Shown here piece by piece: positions 1 to 8,331 of a stretch of 64,000 nucleotides of DNA. The stretch spans positions 62,001 through 126,000 of the forward strand of contig CAVZQE010000006.1 of assembly GCA_963777325.1 (NCBI GenBank), given 5' to 3'. A program made the position numbers and the translations under genes. How positions within the stretch are numbered: position 1 is the stretch's first letter; the number at the start of each line of letters is the position of its first letter. The notes beneath the pieces are model-generated. The model did not search any database and had not been told where the DNA came from. It saw only the letters and a program-made list of their open reading frames with translations. This DNA is from JAFAXA01 sp963777325. GTDB taxonomy: Bacteria > Pseudomonadota > Alphaproteobacteria > Acetobacterales > Acetobacteraceae.

Positions 1-85
1 CATCGTCGCCACTCTCGGGCGGAACGGTCGGGGCGCCTTCTTCGGGGTTGTCGGCGGGAGGGCCGCCGGTGAATGCTGTGCTCAT
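1..85 (-). CDS. Partial CDS, acidic N-terminus (possibly GrpE)
   Basis: Only the first 28 codons are in the window; the gene runs leftward off the edge from an ATG at 83-85. The peptide starts MSTAFTGGPPADNPEEG and is rich in Pro, Glu and Asp. GrpE, the nucleotide exchange factor of DnaK, usually has a disordered acidic N-terminus and in alphaproteobacteria often lies downstream of hrcA on the same strand. hrcA is on this strand 1.4 kb away, so grpE is a reasonable guess, but no conserved GrpE domain is visible and two other genes lie between. Confidence 0.4.
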   Translation of the reverse strand, partial: MSTAFTGGPPADNPEEGAPTVPPESGDD

Positions 86-186
86 GGCGCGTCAGTTAGG
101 GCGGACCGGCGCGGCAGACAAGCGCGAACAATGCGCCGCACGCCGGCCACGGTTACGCTGCGGGCGCGACTCTTGCGGAGGAATCG

Positions 187-363
187 ATGCTGGCGGCCGG
201 TTGCCTGATGCCCCTGGTCCTTTTGGCGGCTGGCGCGGTCGTCGGCAGCGCGGTCGGGGGGACGCGCGGGGGAACCTGGGGCAGCGCCATCGGCTTCGCC
301 GCCGGGACGCTCATCCTGCTCGGGCTGGTCTGGGCGATGGGCCGCGCGCGCCGGCCCCGGTGA
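187..363 (+). CDS. Small two-helix membrane protein (58 aa)
   Basis: This short ORF has a good ribosome binding site (GGAGGA about 5 bases before the ATG). It encodes 58 residues: a hydrophobic first half (residues about 2-22, LAAG..LVLLAAGAVVG), a Gly/Thr turn (GGTRGGTWG), and a second hydrophobic helix (about 32-51, IGFAAGTLILLGLVW) ending in a basic tail (RARRPR). The pattern is an inner-membrane hairpin with basic C-terminus. It is transcribed divergently from the partial gene at the window edge. No family is recognised. The stop codon lies in the left arm of an inverted repeat that could end transcription. Confidence 0.55.
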   Translation: MLAAGCLMPLVLLAAGAVVGSAVGGTRGGTWGSAIGFAAGTLILLGLVWAMGRARRPR

Positions 364-379
364 CCGCGTCGAGCGGTCA
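361..379. terminator. Hairpin between convergent genes
   Basis: TGACCGC-GTCGA-GCGGTCA is a perfect 7-bp stem with a 5-base loop. It contains the stop codon of the small membrane protein and lies just before the end of the convergent gene at 397. There is no T-run, so a terminator role is inferred from position and structure. Confidence 0.4.
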
Positions 380-396
380 CGAGGCGGCCCCTCCCC

Positions 397-1329
397 TCAT
401 GAATTGGGCGCGAGCACCGGCACGGCCATGGTGGACTGCGCCAACTGCATGGCGGCCGCCGGGCCGGAGGGCGGCGTCGTGATGATCGTATCCGACCCGT
501 TCTGCGCAACGGTGAATCCGAGGTCGGAGCCGCTGTTGATGTGCAGCGAAGCGACCACACGGCCGTAGTCGAACACGGTCAGCACGCCATGGTCGTAGCT
601 CGACGAATTGGATGGGGTGTCGCGCAGCACGACGCTTCCGAACGGATCCTCGGTGATCGAGCCGAGGAATTGCAGCGGCTTATCGATGTTGACCGTGGAG
701 GTGGGCGAGACCAGCACGCTCTGTCCGCTGGACACGGCGTCCTCGAACGTCGCCGTCGCCGCGATGAACCGCCCCATCTCGACATTGATCTTTCCCGAGC
801 CGAGCACGGGCGCCGCGAAATCGAGCGTGCCGCCGATATCGGTCACCGTGCCGTTGTTGAAGAAGGCGCTGTATTTATCGCCGGTCACGGTCAGGCTGCT
901 GCGGGCCATCACCGTAGCGCCGCCGGTAAGGTCGAAGGCGGTGAGCGGAGACAGCCTGAGCGTGAGGTCCCCAGGGATGCCCGCCGCCAGGATGTCGGTC
1001 GTCCCGACATTCAGCGGGCCCTTGTCGATCACCACGCCCGACGCGTCGATCTCGCCGTAACGGGCCGGATAGGTCGGGCCGGGCGATTGCGGCGGCGGCG
1101 CGTGGATATCGATCCTGCCGAGCGAGGCGAAACTCGCGGCGAGCATCGGTTCGCCCGCGGGCTGATCGGAGCCGAGATCGACGGCCACGTTCGAGATGTC
1201 AGCAAAACCGACCCGTACCGTGCCGGCCCGGATCACGGCGGTATCACCGGCCTGCGGCACCTCCGAGGGGTTCCACCGCTGCCCGTCGAAGAAACTGCCG
1301 ACCGAGCCGTCCCATGCCTTGTCCGCCAT
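397..1329 (-). CDS. Hypothetical beta-rich protein, autotransporter-passenger-like
   Basis: The 310-residue product has an opening WDGSVGSFFDG..W followed by many short beta-prone, Gly/Asp/Thr-rich segments (for example IDASGVVIDKGPLNVG, ATVMARSSLTVTG, GTVTDIGGTLDF). This resembles beta-helix passenger segments of autotransporters and Ca-binding surface proteins. No signal peptide and no beta-barrel anchor are present, so export would need a C-terminal signal; the end (PVLAPNS) gives no clear one. The ATG at 1329 is chosen because a good promoter at 1376-1405 would start transcription near 1369, leaving the upstream in-frame ATG (1371) untranslated; a G-rich stretch precedes 1329. Function unknown. 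Confidence 0.6.
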   Translation of the reverse strand: MADKAWDGSVGSFFDGQRWNPSEVPQAGDTAVIRAGTVRVGFADISNVAVDLGSDQPAGEPMLAASFASLGRIDIHAPPPQSPGPTYPARYGEIDASGVVIDKGPLNVGTTDILAAGIPGDLTLRLSPLTAFDLTGGATVMARSSLTVTGDKYSAFFNNGTVTDIGGTLDFAAPVLGSGKINVEMGRFIAATATFEDAVSSGQSVLVSPTSTVNIDKPLQFLGSITEDPFGSVVLRDTPSNSSSYDHGVLTVFDYGRVVASLHINSGSDLGFTVAQNGSDTIITTPPSGPAAAMQLAQSTMAVPVLAPNS

Positions 1330-1375
1330 CTTGCCCCCCGCACTCCAGCACGACTGTTCCGTTGCGAACATGGAT

Positions 1376-1405
1376 ATAATAGGATGAAACTATCCTGGCG
1401 ATCAA
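1376..1405 (-). promoter_or_regulatory. Sigma-70-type promoter for the 397-1329 gene
   Basis: On the minus strand, TTGATC (1400-1405) and TATTAT (1376-1381) are separated by 18 bp. The spacer carries an inverted repeat AGGAT-6-ATCCT (1381-1396 on the plus strand) that could be an operator overlapping the promoter. Confidence 0.5.
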
Positions 1406-1483
1406 GTTCGGTTCCGCTACAGGCGTCACGACTTCGCGAGCCTGGCCATGCCCGTTCCGCCGTCTCGCCGCTTCGAGCCTCGG

Positions 1484-2554
1484 TCAGCCGAGCAGGCGGC
1501 CGATCACGCGGGCGGTGTAGTCCAATACCGGAATGATGCGGCCGTAGTTGATCCGGGTCGGGCCGATCACCCCGAGGGCGCCGACGATCCGTCCGCTCTC
1601 GCCGCGCGCCGGGGCGACCGCCATCGCAACCCCGGACGTTCCGAACAGGCCGCTCTCGGCGCCGATGAAGATGCGCACGCCTTCGGACTGCTCGGCGAGT
1701 TCCAGCAGGCGCAGCATCGCCTCCTGGGTCTCCAGCCGCTCGAACAGGGCCTGGATCGCGGTCAGGCGCTCGATCTGCGTGATGTCCGCGAGCAGGCGTC
1801 CCTGGCCGCGCACGATCAGGCTGCCGCCCCGCCCCTCTCCGGTCCAGGTCGCGAGCCCCGCCTCCACCACCTGGGCGGAGAGTTGGTCGAGTTCGGTGCG
1901 GTCGGCCGCGATCTCGCCGGACACGATCACGCGCACGTCGGCCAGCGGCCGGCCGGACAGCCGGGCGTTCAGGTAGTTGCTGGCCTGCTGGAGAGCGGAA
2001 GGCGGCAATCCCGGCGGCGTCTCGATGACCCGGTTCTCGACATGCCCGTCGGCGCTGACGAGGATGACGAGCGCCCGCCCCGGCCCGAGCGGCACGAAGT
2101 CGATATGCTTGACCGGCCCGTCGGATTTGGGCGCGAGCACGAGACCGGCGCCCGAGGAGAGGCCGGACAGCAGCGACCCGGCCTCGGCGAGCGTGTCCTC
2201 GAGGCTGCGGCCGTTGGCAGCGAGGGCGGCGGTGATCGCTTCCCGGTCCTCGTCCGAGAGATCGCCAAAGTTCAGCAGCCCGTCCACGAACAGGCGCAAG
2301 CCCTGGTCGGTCGGCAGGCGGCCCGCCGAGGTGTGCGGGGCGAACAGCAACCCGGCCTCCGTGAGATCGGCCATGACGTTGCGGATCGTCGCGGGCGACA
2401 GCGCGATCGGCAGCCTGCGGGATAGCGTGCGGCTGCCGACCGGCTCGCCCGTTTCCATATACTGCTCGACCAGTTCGCGCAGGATCGCGGAGGAGCGCGC
2501 GTCGAGCACCGGCGGAAGCCCGCCGAACCGGCCGGCTCCGCGCCCATTCGGCAC
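1484..2554 (-). CDS. hrcA: Heat-inducible transcription repressor HrcA
   Basis: HrcA represses groESL and dnaK-type heat-shock operons by binding CIRCE inverted repeats. The N-terminal winged helix is clear (residues about 18-90: RSSAILRELVEQYMETGEP, VGSRTLSR, SPATIRNVMADLTEAGL, HTSAGRLPTDQGLRLFVD). It is followed by the GAF-like and dimerisation regions, ending in the family hallmark GPTRINYGRIIPVLDYTA near the C-terminus. At about 356 aa it has normal length. No ATG exists near the expected start; GTG at 2552-2554 is chosen, with an in-frame TTG at 2561-2563 as alternative. It is divergent from rph, a conserved alphaproteobacterial arrangement. No CIRCE element was seen in the 2555-2698 gap. 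Confidence 0.95.
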   Translation of the reverse strand: MPNGRGAGRFGGLPPVLDARSSAILRELVEQYMETGEPVGSRTLSRRLPIALSPATIRNVMADLTEAGLLFAPHTSAGRLPTDQGLRLFVDGLLNFGDLSDEDREAITAALAANGRSLEDTLAEAGSLLSGLSSGAGLVLAPKSDGPVKHIDFVPLGPGRALVILVSADGHVENRVIETPPGLPPSALQQASNYLNARLSGRPLADVRVIVSGEIAADRTELDQLSAQVVEAGLATWTGEGRGGSLIVRGQGRLLADITQIERLTAIQALFERLETQEAMLRLLELAEQSEGVRIFIGAESGLFGTSGVAMAVAPARGESGRIVGALGVIGPTRINYGRIIPVLDYTARVIGRLLG

Positions 2555-2698
2555 CGTGTTCAAGGTCGCATCCGTTCCGCTACCGTTTCCCAGATCGCCG
2601 AAATGGGCCTGGTCTGGCGGACGGCCAACCCGTGCCCCTCGCCGCTTCGGCTTCGTGGCGGTATGATAGTGCCTTGCTCGCCTTGTTTGGAGATACCC

Positions 2699-3433
2699 AT
2701 GCGCCCGTCCGGCCGCGCCGCCCATGAGTTGCGCCCCGTCTCGCTGACCACCGGCTTCGCTCGCCACGCCGAGGGCTCGTGCCTGATCCGGATGGGCACG
2801 ACCGAAGTCTTGTGCGCGGCCAGCGTCGAAGGCCGGGTGCCCGGGTTCCTGCGCGGCCAGGGTCTCGGCTGGGTGACGGCGGAATACGGCATGCTGCCGC
2901 GCGCGACGCATACGCGCGGCGACCGCGAGGCGGCGCGCGGCAAGCAATCCGGACGCACACAGGAGATCCAGCGCCTGATCGGCCGCAGTCTGCGCGCGGT
3001 CGTCGACCGCGCCGCCATGGGCGAGATGACGGTGACGCTCGACTGCGACGTGCTGAATGCCGACGGCGGCACGCGCTGCGCGGCGATCACCGGCGCCTGG
3101 GTCGCGCTGCATCTGGCCTTCAGCCGCCTTCAGCGCATGCGGGTGATCGCCCGGCCGCCGCTGACGGGGCAGGTCGCCGCCGTGTCCTGCGGGCTTGCGG
3201 GTGGCGAGGCCGTGCTCGATCTCGACTACGAGGAGGATTCCGCCGCCGAGGCGGACGCGAACTTCGTCCTGACCGAGGGCGGCGGCATCGTGGAGGTTCA
3301 GGGCACGGCCGAAAAGGCCCCGTTCACCGAGGCGCAGTTCATGGCGCTGATGGCGCACGCGCGGCGCGGCACCGAAAGCCTGTTCGCGCTCCAGCGCGAC
3401 GCGGTGCGGGCAGCGGCGGAGCAGGCCGGCTGA
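2699..3433 (+). CDS. rph: Ribonuclease PH
   Basis: RNase PH is a phosphorolytic 3'-5' exoribonuclease that trims tRNA 3' ends. The 244-residue protein has the expected size and the family opening RPSGRAAHELRPVSLTTGF. It has the core SVEGRVPGFLRGQGLGWVTAEYGMLPRATHTR, the conserved RTQEIQRLIGRSLRAVVD, and TVTLDCDVLNADGGTRCAAITG, which carries phosphate- and metal-site residues. The start is the ATG at 2699. It overlaps rdgB by one base of TGATG, so the two are translationally coupled. It is divergent from hrcA with a 144-bp gap holding both promoters. Confidence 0.97.
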   Translation: MRPSGRAAHELRPVSLTTGFARHAEGSCLIRMGTTEVLCAASVEGRVPGFLRGQGLGWVTAEYGMLPRATHTRGDREAARGKQSGRTQEIQRLIGRSLRAVVDRAAMGEMTVTLDCDVLNADGGTRCAAITGAWVALHLAFSRLQRMRVIARPPLTGQVAAVSCGLAGGEAVLDLDYEEDSAAEADANFVLTEGGGIVEVQGTAEKAPFTEAQFMALMAHARRGTESLFALQRDAVRAAAEQAG

Positions 3434-4053
3434 TGGCCCGCCGCCTCGCGTCCGGCGCGCGGCTTGTGCTCGCCAGCCACAACAGCGGCAAGCTCGCCGA
3501 GATCGAGTCGCTGCTCGCGCCGCATTCGGTCGCTGTGATCCCGGCGGCGGAGCTCGGGCTGCCGGAGCCGGACGAGACCGCGCCGGATTTCGCCGGCAAT
3601 GCCCGCCTCAAGGCGTGCGCCGCCGCCTCCGCGAGCGGCCTGCCCGCGCTCTCGGACGATTCGGGGTTCTGCGTCGCCGCGCTCCGAGGCGCGCCGGGCG
3701 TTTACTCCGCCCGCTGGGCCGGTCAGAACCGCGACTTCGCGGGCGCGATGGCGCGGGTGCAGAAGGAAGCCGCCGATGATCCCGACCGCCGGGCGTGGTT
3801 CGTCTGCGCGCTCTGCCTCGCCTGGCCCGACGGCCACACCGAAACCTTTGTCGGACGGGTGGACGGCAGCTTCTGCTGGCCGCCGCGCGGCACGCGCGGG
3901 TTCGGCTACGACCCGATCTTCTGCCCGAACGGCTCGGCCCACACCTTCGGGGAGATGGAGCCGGACGCCAAGCACGCCGCGAGCCACCGGGCGCGCGCCT
4001 TCGCGCAGCTGACGGCCTCGTGCCTGGGCGTTGGAAAGGCCGATGCAGCGTAG
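3433..4053 (+). CDS. rdgB: Non-canonical purine NTP pyrophosphatase (RdgB/HAM1)
   Basis: This enzyme hydrolyses dITP, ITP and XTP to monophosphates and keeps deaminated purines out of DNA. The 206-residue protein shows the family signature at the start (LVLASHNSGKLAEIESLL), the catalytic block ALSDDSGFCVAALRGAPGVYSARWAG, and the C-terminal GTRGFGYDPIFCPNG and EMEPDAKHAASHRARAF. Its ATG overlaps the rph stop. rph-rdgB pairing is common in alphaproteobacteria. It converges on the gene ending at 4075, leaving only 21 bp between stops. Confidence 0.96.
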   Translation: MARRLASGARLVLASHNSGKLAEIESLLAPHSVAVIPAAELGLPEPDETAPDFAGNARLKACAAASASGLPALSDDSGFCVAALRGAPGVYSARWAGQNRDFAGAMARVQKEAADDPDRRAWFVCALCLAWPDGHTETFVGRVDGSFCWPPRGTRGFGYDPIFCPNGSAHTFGEMEPDAKHAASHRARAFAQLTASCLGVGKADAA

Positions 4054-4074
4054 GTGCGGCGCGAGGTACGGCTT

Positions 4075-4989
4075 CTAGGGCGAAGGGAAGATGGGCCGGC
4101 CGAACACGCCGTCGGGCATCAGGTAGTCGAATTGAAGCACGAACTGCGCAATGACACCGATACTGCGGCCAGCGGACTTGGTGGCCGGAATCATCGCCTC
4201 GATCGCCACTTCCCAGCCTTCGCCTTGAGAGTAGCTGAATCCCGGAGCAACCACGAAAGTTGTTCCCTTGCCGCTAACCGGAGTTGTGTACACCGCCTCC
4301 ACGAGAGGAGTCGTTCCGCGCAGAAGCCGGGGCAGGCCAGCATCCGCGACCTTCGATACCAGGTAGGGCATCGAATACTGGAGGGAAAAGTCCGCCTGGA
4401 CCTGGCTGGTCCGTGCTCCGTACCCGGCCTGGTATCCGGCGAAGCCGGTGATCGCGAGAGGACGCCAATAGCCGATCGGCAGGTCGCCAAATCCCTTGGC
4501 GAAGGTCACGCCCGGCGTTGTCGCGCTTTGTGCGGGGCTGCCTGCGCGCCGGGTTCCGGTGCCACCAAACTCCTGCTCAACCTGGAATGACAGCAGAAAC
4601 TCGTGCGGCTGGTCGATCACCGGCTCGTATTGCAGTTGCAAGGCGAAGTTCTGGGCTCCATTGGTCGCTGAAGTCCCGAGGCGGTTTGATCGGGTAAACC
4701 CATCCGAAATCTGGATGCCGAGCCGCTCGGTGATGAGTTTGCTGTACGAACCAGTAGCTTGGGTCTGGCGGGTCGTGTCTCCGGTTTGCTCTGCTTCCAT
4801 CGGCTGATTGCTGAGAGTGCCCCAGAAAGCGTCCGCTGGGGCAGGCTGCGGCACGTTGAGGGTGGCCGGGAAGGTTCGGTCGCCGGCGGCGGTATAGGCG
4901 CTGGCTCCGGTCGGGATCAGACCCGCGAGCGCGAGCACGAGAGCGGCGCTGACGGTCCAATAACGACCCGGATCGTCTCGGCTGTTCAT
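4075..4989 (-). CDS. Exported outer-membrane-like protein
   Basis: The 304-residue protein has a signal peptide (basic start MNSRDDPGRYW, hydrophobic core, ALAGLIPTGASA cleavage region). The mature part has alternating amphipathic beta segments (NFALQLQYEPV, HEFLLSFQVEQEFGG, VQADFSLQYSMPYL, GTTFVVAPGFSYSQGEGWEVAIEAMIP) and ends SIGVIAQFVLQFDYLMPD. This resembles small outer-membrane barrel proteins of the 'transporter' / phenol-pathway MetA type, though no exact family is certain. The ATG at 4989 is chosen because the signal peptide begins there; an in-frame start 87 bases upstream would add a non-signal extension. It lies on the same strand as, and about 150 bp downstream of, the FecR-domain gene. 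Confidence 0.6.
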   Translation of the reverse strand: MNSRDDPGRYWTVSAALVLALAGLIPTGASAYTAAGDRTFPATLNVPQPAPADAFWGTLSNQPMEAEQTGDTTRQTQATGSYSKLITERLGIQISDGFTRSNRLGTSATNGAQNFALQLQYEPVIDQPHEFLLSFQVEQEFGGTGTRRAGSPAQSATTPGVTFAKGFGDLPIGYWRPLAITGFAGYQAGYGARTSQVQADFSLQYSMPYLVSKVADAGLPRLLRGTTPLVEAVYTTPVSGKGTTFVVAPGFSYSQGEGWEVAIEAMIPATKSAGRSIGVIAQFVLQFDYLMPDGVFGRPIFPSP

Positions 4990-5137
4990 GGGACGTTTCG
5001 TTCCGTTCTCACGCCGTCCGCCCGCAATCGAAAAACCTTCAAGCGGCGGCCCTAAAGCACAGGCAGGCCGTAGCACGAGTCAAGTAGCCTACCAAGACCA
5101 TTGCATACGACACGTTGCCATTTCAGGCAAGGGCCGT

Positions 5138-5854
5138 TCAGGGGCCGCTTGGAGGGGCTCCCGCGAGCGGAGGCGGCGCACGGGCCGGTTGCATGGCCGG
5201 TCCGCCCGCTTCGCAGCATTCCGTGAGACGGATGACTGCATTGAACTCCATCTGCGACCACACGCGGGGCAGCATTGGGTCTCGGCCCGCTTCGAGACGC
5301 GTTCCCCAACGCACGGGAATCGAAACCGACCGTCCGGTTGCTGCGCTCGTCAGGTCGACCTTCCCCATCGGTCCTCCGACCCGGGCCGAGCCAGCTTGCG
5401 TTCCGATGAACCAATCCGCGGCGCCGGAACGCACCGAACCCAAACCGACCGGAGTGGAAACCTCGAAGGTCGAGGCGCCTCGAACCGGAACGACACTGGC
5501 TCGCAGCAAGCCCCGCCCGAGCGAGAACCTCGCGTCCCTGCCGGAGCCGCCCAGATCATACTCGGCGACTGTTACGTTGCTGCCCGGCGACATCGAAATG
5601 GACGATCCGTCCGTCATCAGCAGCTTCAGAAATCCACCTGTTGGCACCTCGACCGCCGCGCCGACCTGAACTCCGTCGCCGTTTACAAGCGCCCGGCCGC
5701 CCGCTGTGCAAAACCCACTGACGGCGACGACCTTGCCCGCAAGCGTTGCCGCGCGCGCGGCGCCAGCCAGACAGATCAGACACCAGAAAACCAGGTTGAA
5801 TCTTGCAAACCCCGTGCGCCGCACGACACTTACATTCCCGCGCCAACGGCCCAC
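5138..5854 (-). CDS. FecR-domain exported protein
   Basis: The 238-residue protein has a hydrophobic N-terminal export segment (FNLVFWCLICLAGAARA). It is followed by a FecR-like beta-rich domain: VVAVSGFCTAGGRALVNGDGVQVGAAVEVPTGGFLKLLMTDGSSISMSPGSNVTVAEYD, then SLGRGLLRASV and STFEVSTPVGLGSVRSGAADW. In this protein class the domain is a stand-alone periplasmic sensing or structural module and does not imply iron transport. The C-terminus is Pro-rich. A GTG at 5852-5854 is the likely start. It precedes the barrel-like gene on the same strand, and the two could act together at the envelope. Confidence 0.75.
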   Translation of the reverse strand: MGRWRGNVSVVRRTGFARFNLVFWCLICLAGAARAATLAGKVVAVSGFCTAGGRALVNGDGVQVGAAVEVPTGGFLKLLMTDGSSISMSPGSNVTVAEYDLGGSGRDARFSLGRGLLRASVVPVRGASTFEVSTPVGLGSVRSGAADWFIGTQAGSARVGGPMGKVDLTSAATGRSVSIPVRWGTRLEAGRDPMLPRVWSQMEFNAVIRLTECCEAGGPAMQPARAPPPLAGAPPSGP

Positions 5855-5916
5855 CCTGCATCAAGTTCGGTTCGTTTACAACCTTACGTCTGGCTGCCCA
5901 ACCTTCTGTTGCCCCT

Positions 5917-7856
5917 TCATTTTGCTGACCGCCGCCCGATCTCGGCCTGCAACTCGTCGCGGCGGATGAGAACGGTTCGAACCCACTGGCGCGGCCAGAG
6001 CGCGTCGGTGACCGCCAGGCATGCATTGCAAGCCGCCACGGCTTGCTCCAGACGCGCCGTCCCGCTCTCCCGTTCGCCCAAATGCGCGAGCGCCGCGCCG
6101 AGATTCATCTGCGTCATCGCCCAGTCGAGGGGCACCCGCTCGCGCGTTCTCTCCTCCAGCGCCGCCCTGAATGCCGCGACCGCCTCCTCCAGCCGTCCCG
6201 TCTCGCTCTCCCGTTCCCCGAGCATGGAGAGTGCAGCGCCCAGATTCGCCTAAGTCAGCGCCCAGTCGAGCGGCACCCGCTCGCGCGTCCTCTCTTCCAG
6301 CGCCGCCCGGAACGCGGCGACCGCTTCCTCCAGTCGCGCCGTCCCGCTCTCCCGCTCGCCAAGGGTCGAGAGCGCGGCGCCGAGGTTCATCTGCGTCACC
6401 GCCCATTGCAGCGGCACCCGATCGCGCGTCCTCTCCTCCAGCGCCGCGCGGTATGCCGCCACGGCTTCGTCCAGCCGCGCCGCGCCACCCTCCCGCTCGC
6501 CAAGCGTCGAGAGCGCGGCGCCGAGGTTCACCTGGGTCATCGCCCATTGCAGCGGCACCCGCGCGCGCGGCGTCTCTTCCAGGGCCGCGCGAAACGCGGC
6601 CACGGCCTCCTCCAGAGATGCCGTCCCGCTGTGTCGCTCGCCCAATCTCGCCAGCGCGCCGCCGAGATTGCTCTGGGTCGTCGCCCATTGCAGCGGTACC
6701 CGATCGCGCGCCGTCTCTTCCAGCGCCGCGCGAAAGGCCGTGACCGCCTTTTCCAGAGACGCCGTCCCGCTCTCCCTCTCGCCCAGCCTTGCCAGCACGC
6801 TGCCGAGATTGTTCTGCGTCGTCGCCCAATCGAGCGGCGCTCGATCGCGCCTCGTTTCCTCCAGCGCCGCGCGATAGGCCGCCGCCGCTTCCTCCAGACG
6901 CGTCGCCCCGCTCTCCCTCTCCCCCAAGCGCAACAGCGCGGTACCGAGATTGGTCTGTGTCACCGCCCAGTCACGCGGAGTCCGCTCCCGCGTCCTTTCT
7001 TCCAGGGCAGCGCGATAGGCCGACACGGCCTGCTCGAGACACGCCGTCCCGCACTCCCGCTTTCCGAGCCTCGCGAGCGCACAGCCGAGATTGTTCTGCG
7101 CAGTCGCCCAGTCGCGCGGCACAAGCTCCCGCGGCAAAAACTCGAGCGCGTCGCCATAGAACCCGATCGCCTCCCGGAGCGCCGCGTTGTCGCCGCGCTC
7201 CTCGCCCCGACGTTGCAGCGCATCGGCTTGCCGGCAAATTCAGGGTACCCTTCTCGCTTGGCTCCTCGTCCGGTACCAGCAGCGCGGCCTCTCCGAACAG
7301 TTCCGCTGCCTCCGGATACTCCAGTGCCGAGAGGGCCAGCTCCGCCTCGGCCGCGGCGGCGCGGGCGGCCTGAAGCATCTGCTTCCGCGCTGCCGCTTCC
7401 GCTTCCCTGGCGAGTCGCCGAGCCTGCTCAGCCGCGGCCTTATTCGCGTCCCGCGCCACCCGCAAATGGTGCCGGGCGCCGTGGCGATCGCCCGTCGCCG
7501 CCGCTTGAGACGCCTTCGCCGCATGCTCCTGCGCGACGGGGTTCTCCGGCCGCAAGGCGGCGATGGCGGCGGTAGCCTTCCGGGACTGGTCGATAACCTC
7601 GGCCAGCTTTTCGAGTAGCCGTTCGTCCGGGACATCCGCCTGGCCGACGGTTGTCAGGATCGTCCGCAGCGCGCCCTGTGTCACGCCAAGCTTCTGGCTG
7701 AGATCGACGATCTTGTCCGCGAGGGGGCCGACAGCACCGGCCGCCGCGGCCTTGGTCAGAATCCTGGACCTCCGGAGCGGTCAGCCCGAGGGTAACGCCG
7801 CTTATGGTGATGCTCTGCGCCTGGACGTCTCTAAGCTCTACTCCGGTCTGGGCCAT
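5917..7856 (-). CDS. TPR-repeat protein, reading frame broken three times
   Basis: The reconstructed product is about 640 residues. The N-terminus (MAQTGVELRDVQAQSITISG) leads into a helical segment ending GALRTILTTVGQADVPDERL. An Ala/Arg-rich coiled coil follows (about residues 110-200), then at least nine tandem TPR-like units of about 40 residues with the pattern LGERESGTARLEEAVAAYR, ALEERTRERVPL, WAMTQMNLGAAL. It belongs to a family common in alphaproteobacteria and thought to be a protein-interaction scaffold. Continuity needs frameshifts near 7760 and 7240, and an in-frame TAG (6250-6252) replaces a CAG Gln codon kept in every other repeat. It lies 13 bp downstream of the 153-residue partner gene, so they form an operon. 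Confidence 0.75.
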
Positions 7857-7869
7857 GGAAGCAGGTCAG

Positions 7870-8331
7870 CTATCCTTCGTCGCGTCGCTCCGGAGAATGC
7901 CCCGCGCGCACGCTTCGGATGTCGATGTCGCCGGTGAACTTGCCCTTCTCCAGTCTTACGCCGGTGCCGGAGGCGGCGATATCCGCAAGGCGCAGGTTCG
8001 CGGCCTCGATCTCCTTCAGGTCGACGCCGATCGCGGCGGCGGCGCCGGGCCCCTCCTGCCGGATCAGCTCAGCGAGGCGATGCGCCGCGGCCAGCACCTC
8101 CGTATCCTGCCCGGCGCCCGCCGCAATCAGGTCTTCCTCGACCACGGCCCGGCGGCTTCTTAACTCCGGCGCCTGCTCAAGCTGATCGATGGACACTTTC
8201 GGATAGCGCTTCCTGATCAGGCTCTTCAGTGCCGCGTAGGCGTCCCTGGCGACACTGCCGGCCACCTCCTTGCCCGCGACGGCGGCCGCGCCGAGGGCGA
8301 GGCTGAGTGCGACTGCGCTGACTGGCTCCAT
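7870..8331 (-). CDS. 153-aa partner of TPR protein (effector-associated-like)
   Basis: The protein starts with a hydrophobic helix (MEPVSAVALSLALGAAAVAGKEVAG), then helical segments (ARDAYAALKSLIRKRYPKVSIDQLEQ; RRAVVEEDLIAAGAGQDTEVLAAAHRLAELIRQ). It ends with AANLRLADIAASGTGVRLEKGKFTGDIDIRSVRAG, a short beta motif similar in feel to VQAQSITISGVTLG at the start of the next gene. No enzyme motif is visible. The layout of a small helical protein directly before a TPR scaffold resembles effector-associated modules of bacterial conflict systems. That is an inference; sequence family unknown. Confidence 0.6.
   Translation of the reverse strand: MEPVSAVALSLALGAAAVAGKEVAGSVARDAYAALKSLIRKRYPKVSIDQLEQAPELRSRRAVVEEDLIAAGAGQDTEVLAAAHRLAELIRQEGPGAAAAIGVDLKEIEAANLRLADIAASGTGVRLEKGKFTGDIDIRSVRAGHSPERRDEG

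Noticed and set aside
2555..2698. CIRCE operator between hrcA and rph
   Set aside because: No TTAGCACTC-N9-GAGTGCTAA-like inverted repeat is present; HrcA targets are presumably elsewhere.
5138..5854. Iron-citrate signalling system for the FecR-domain gene
   Set aside because: No sigma factor (fecI) or TonB receptor gene is nearby, and the protein lacks the cytoplasmic anti-sigma region; it is a stand-alone exported FecR-domain protein.
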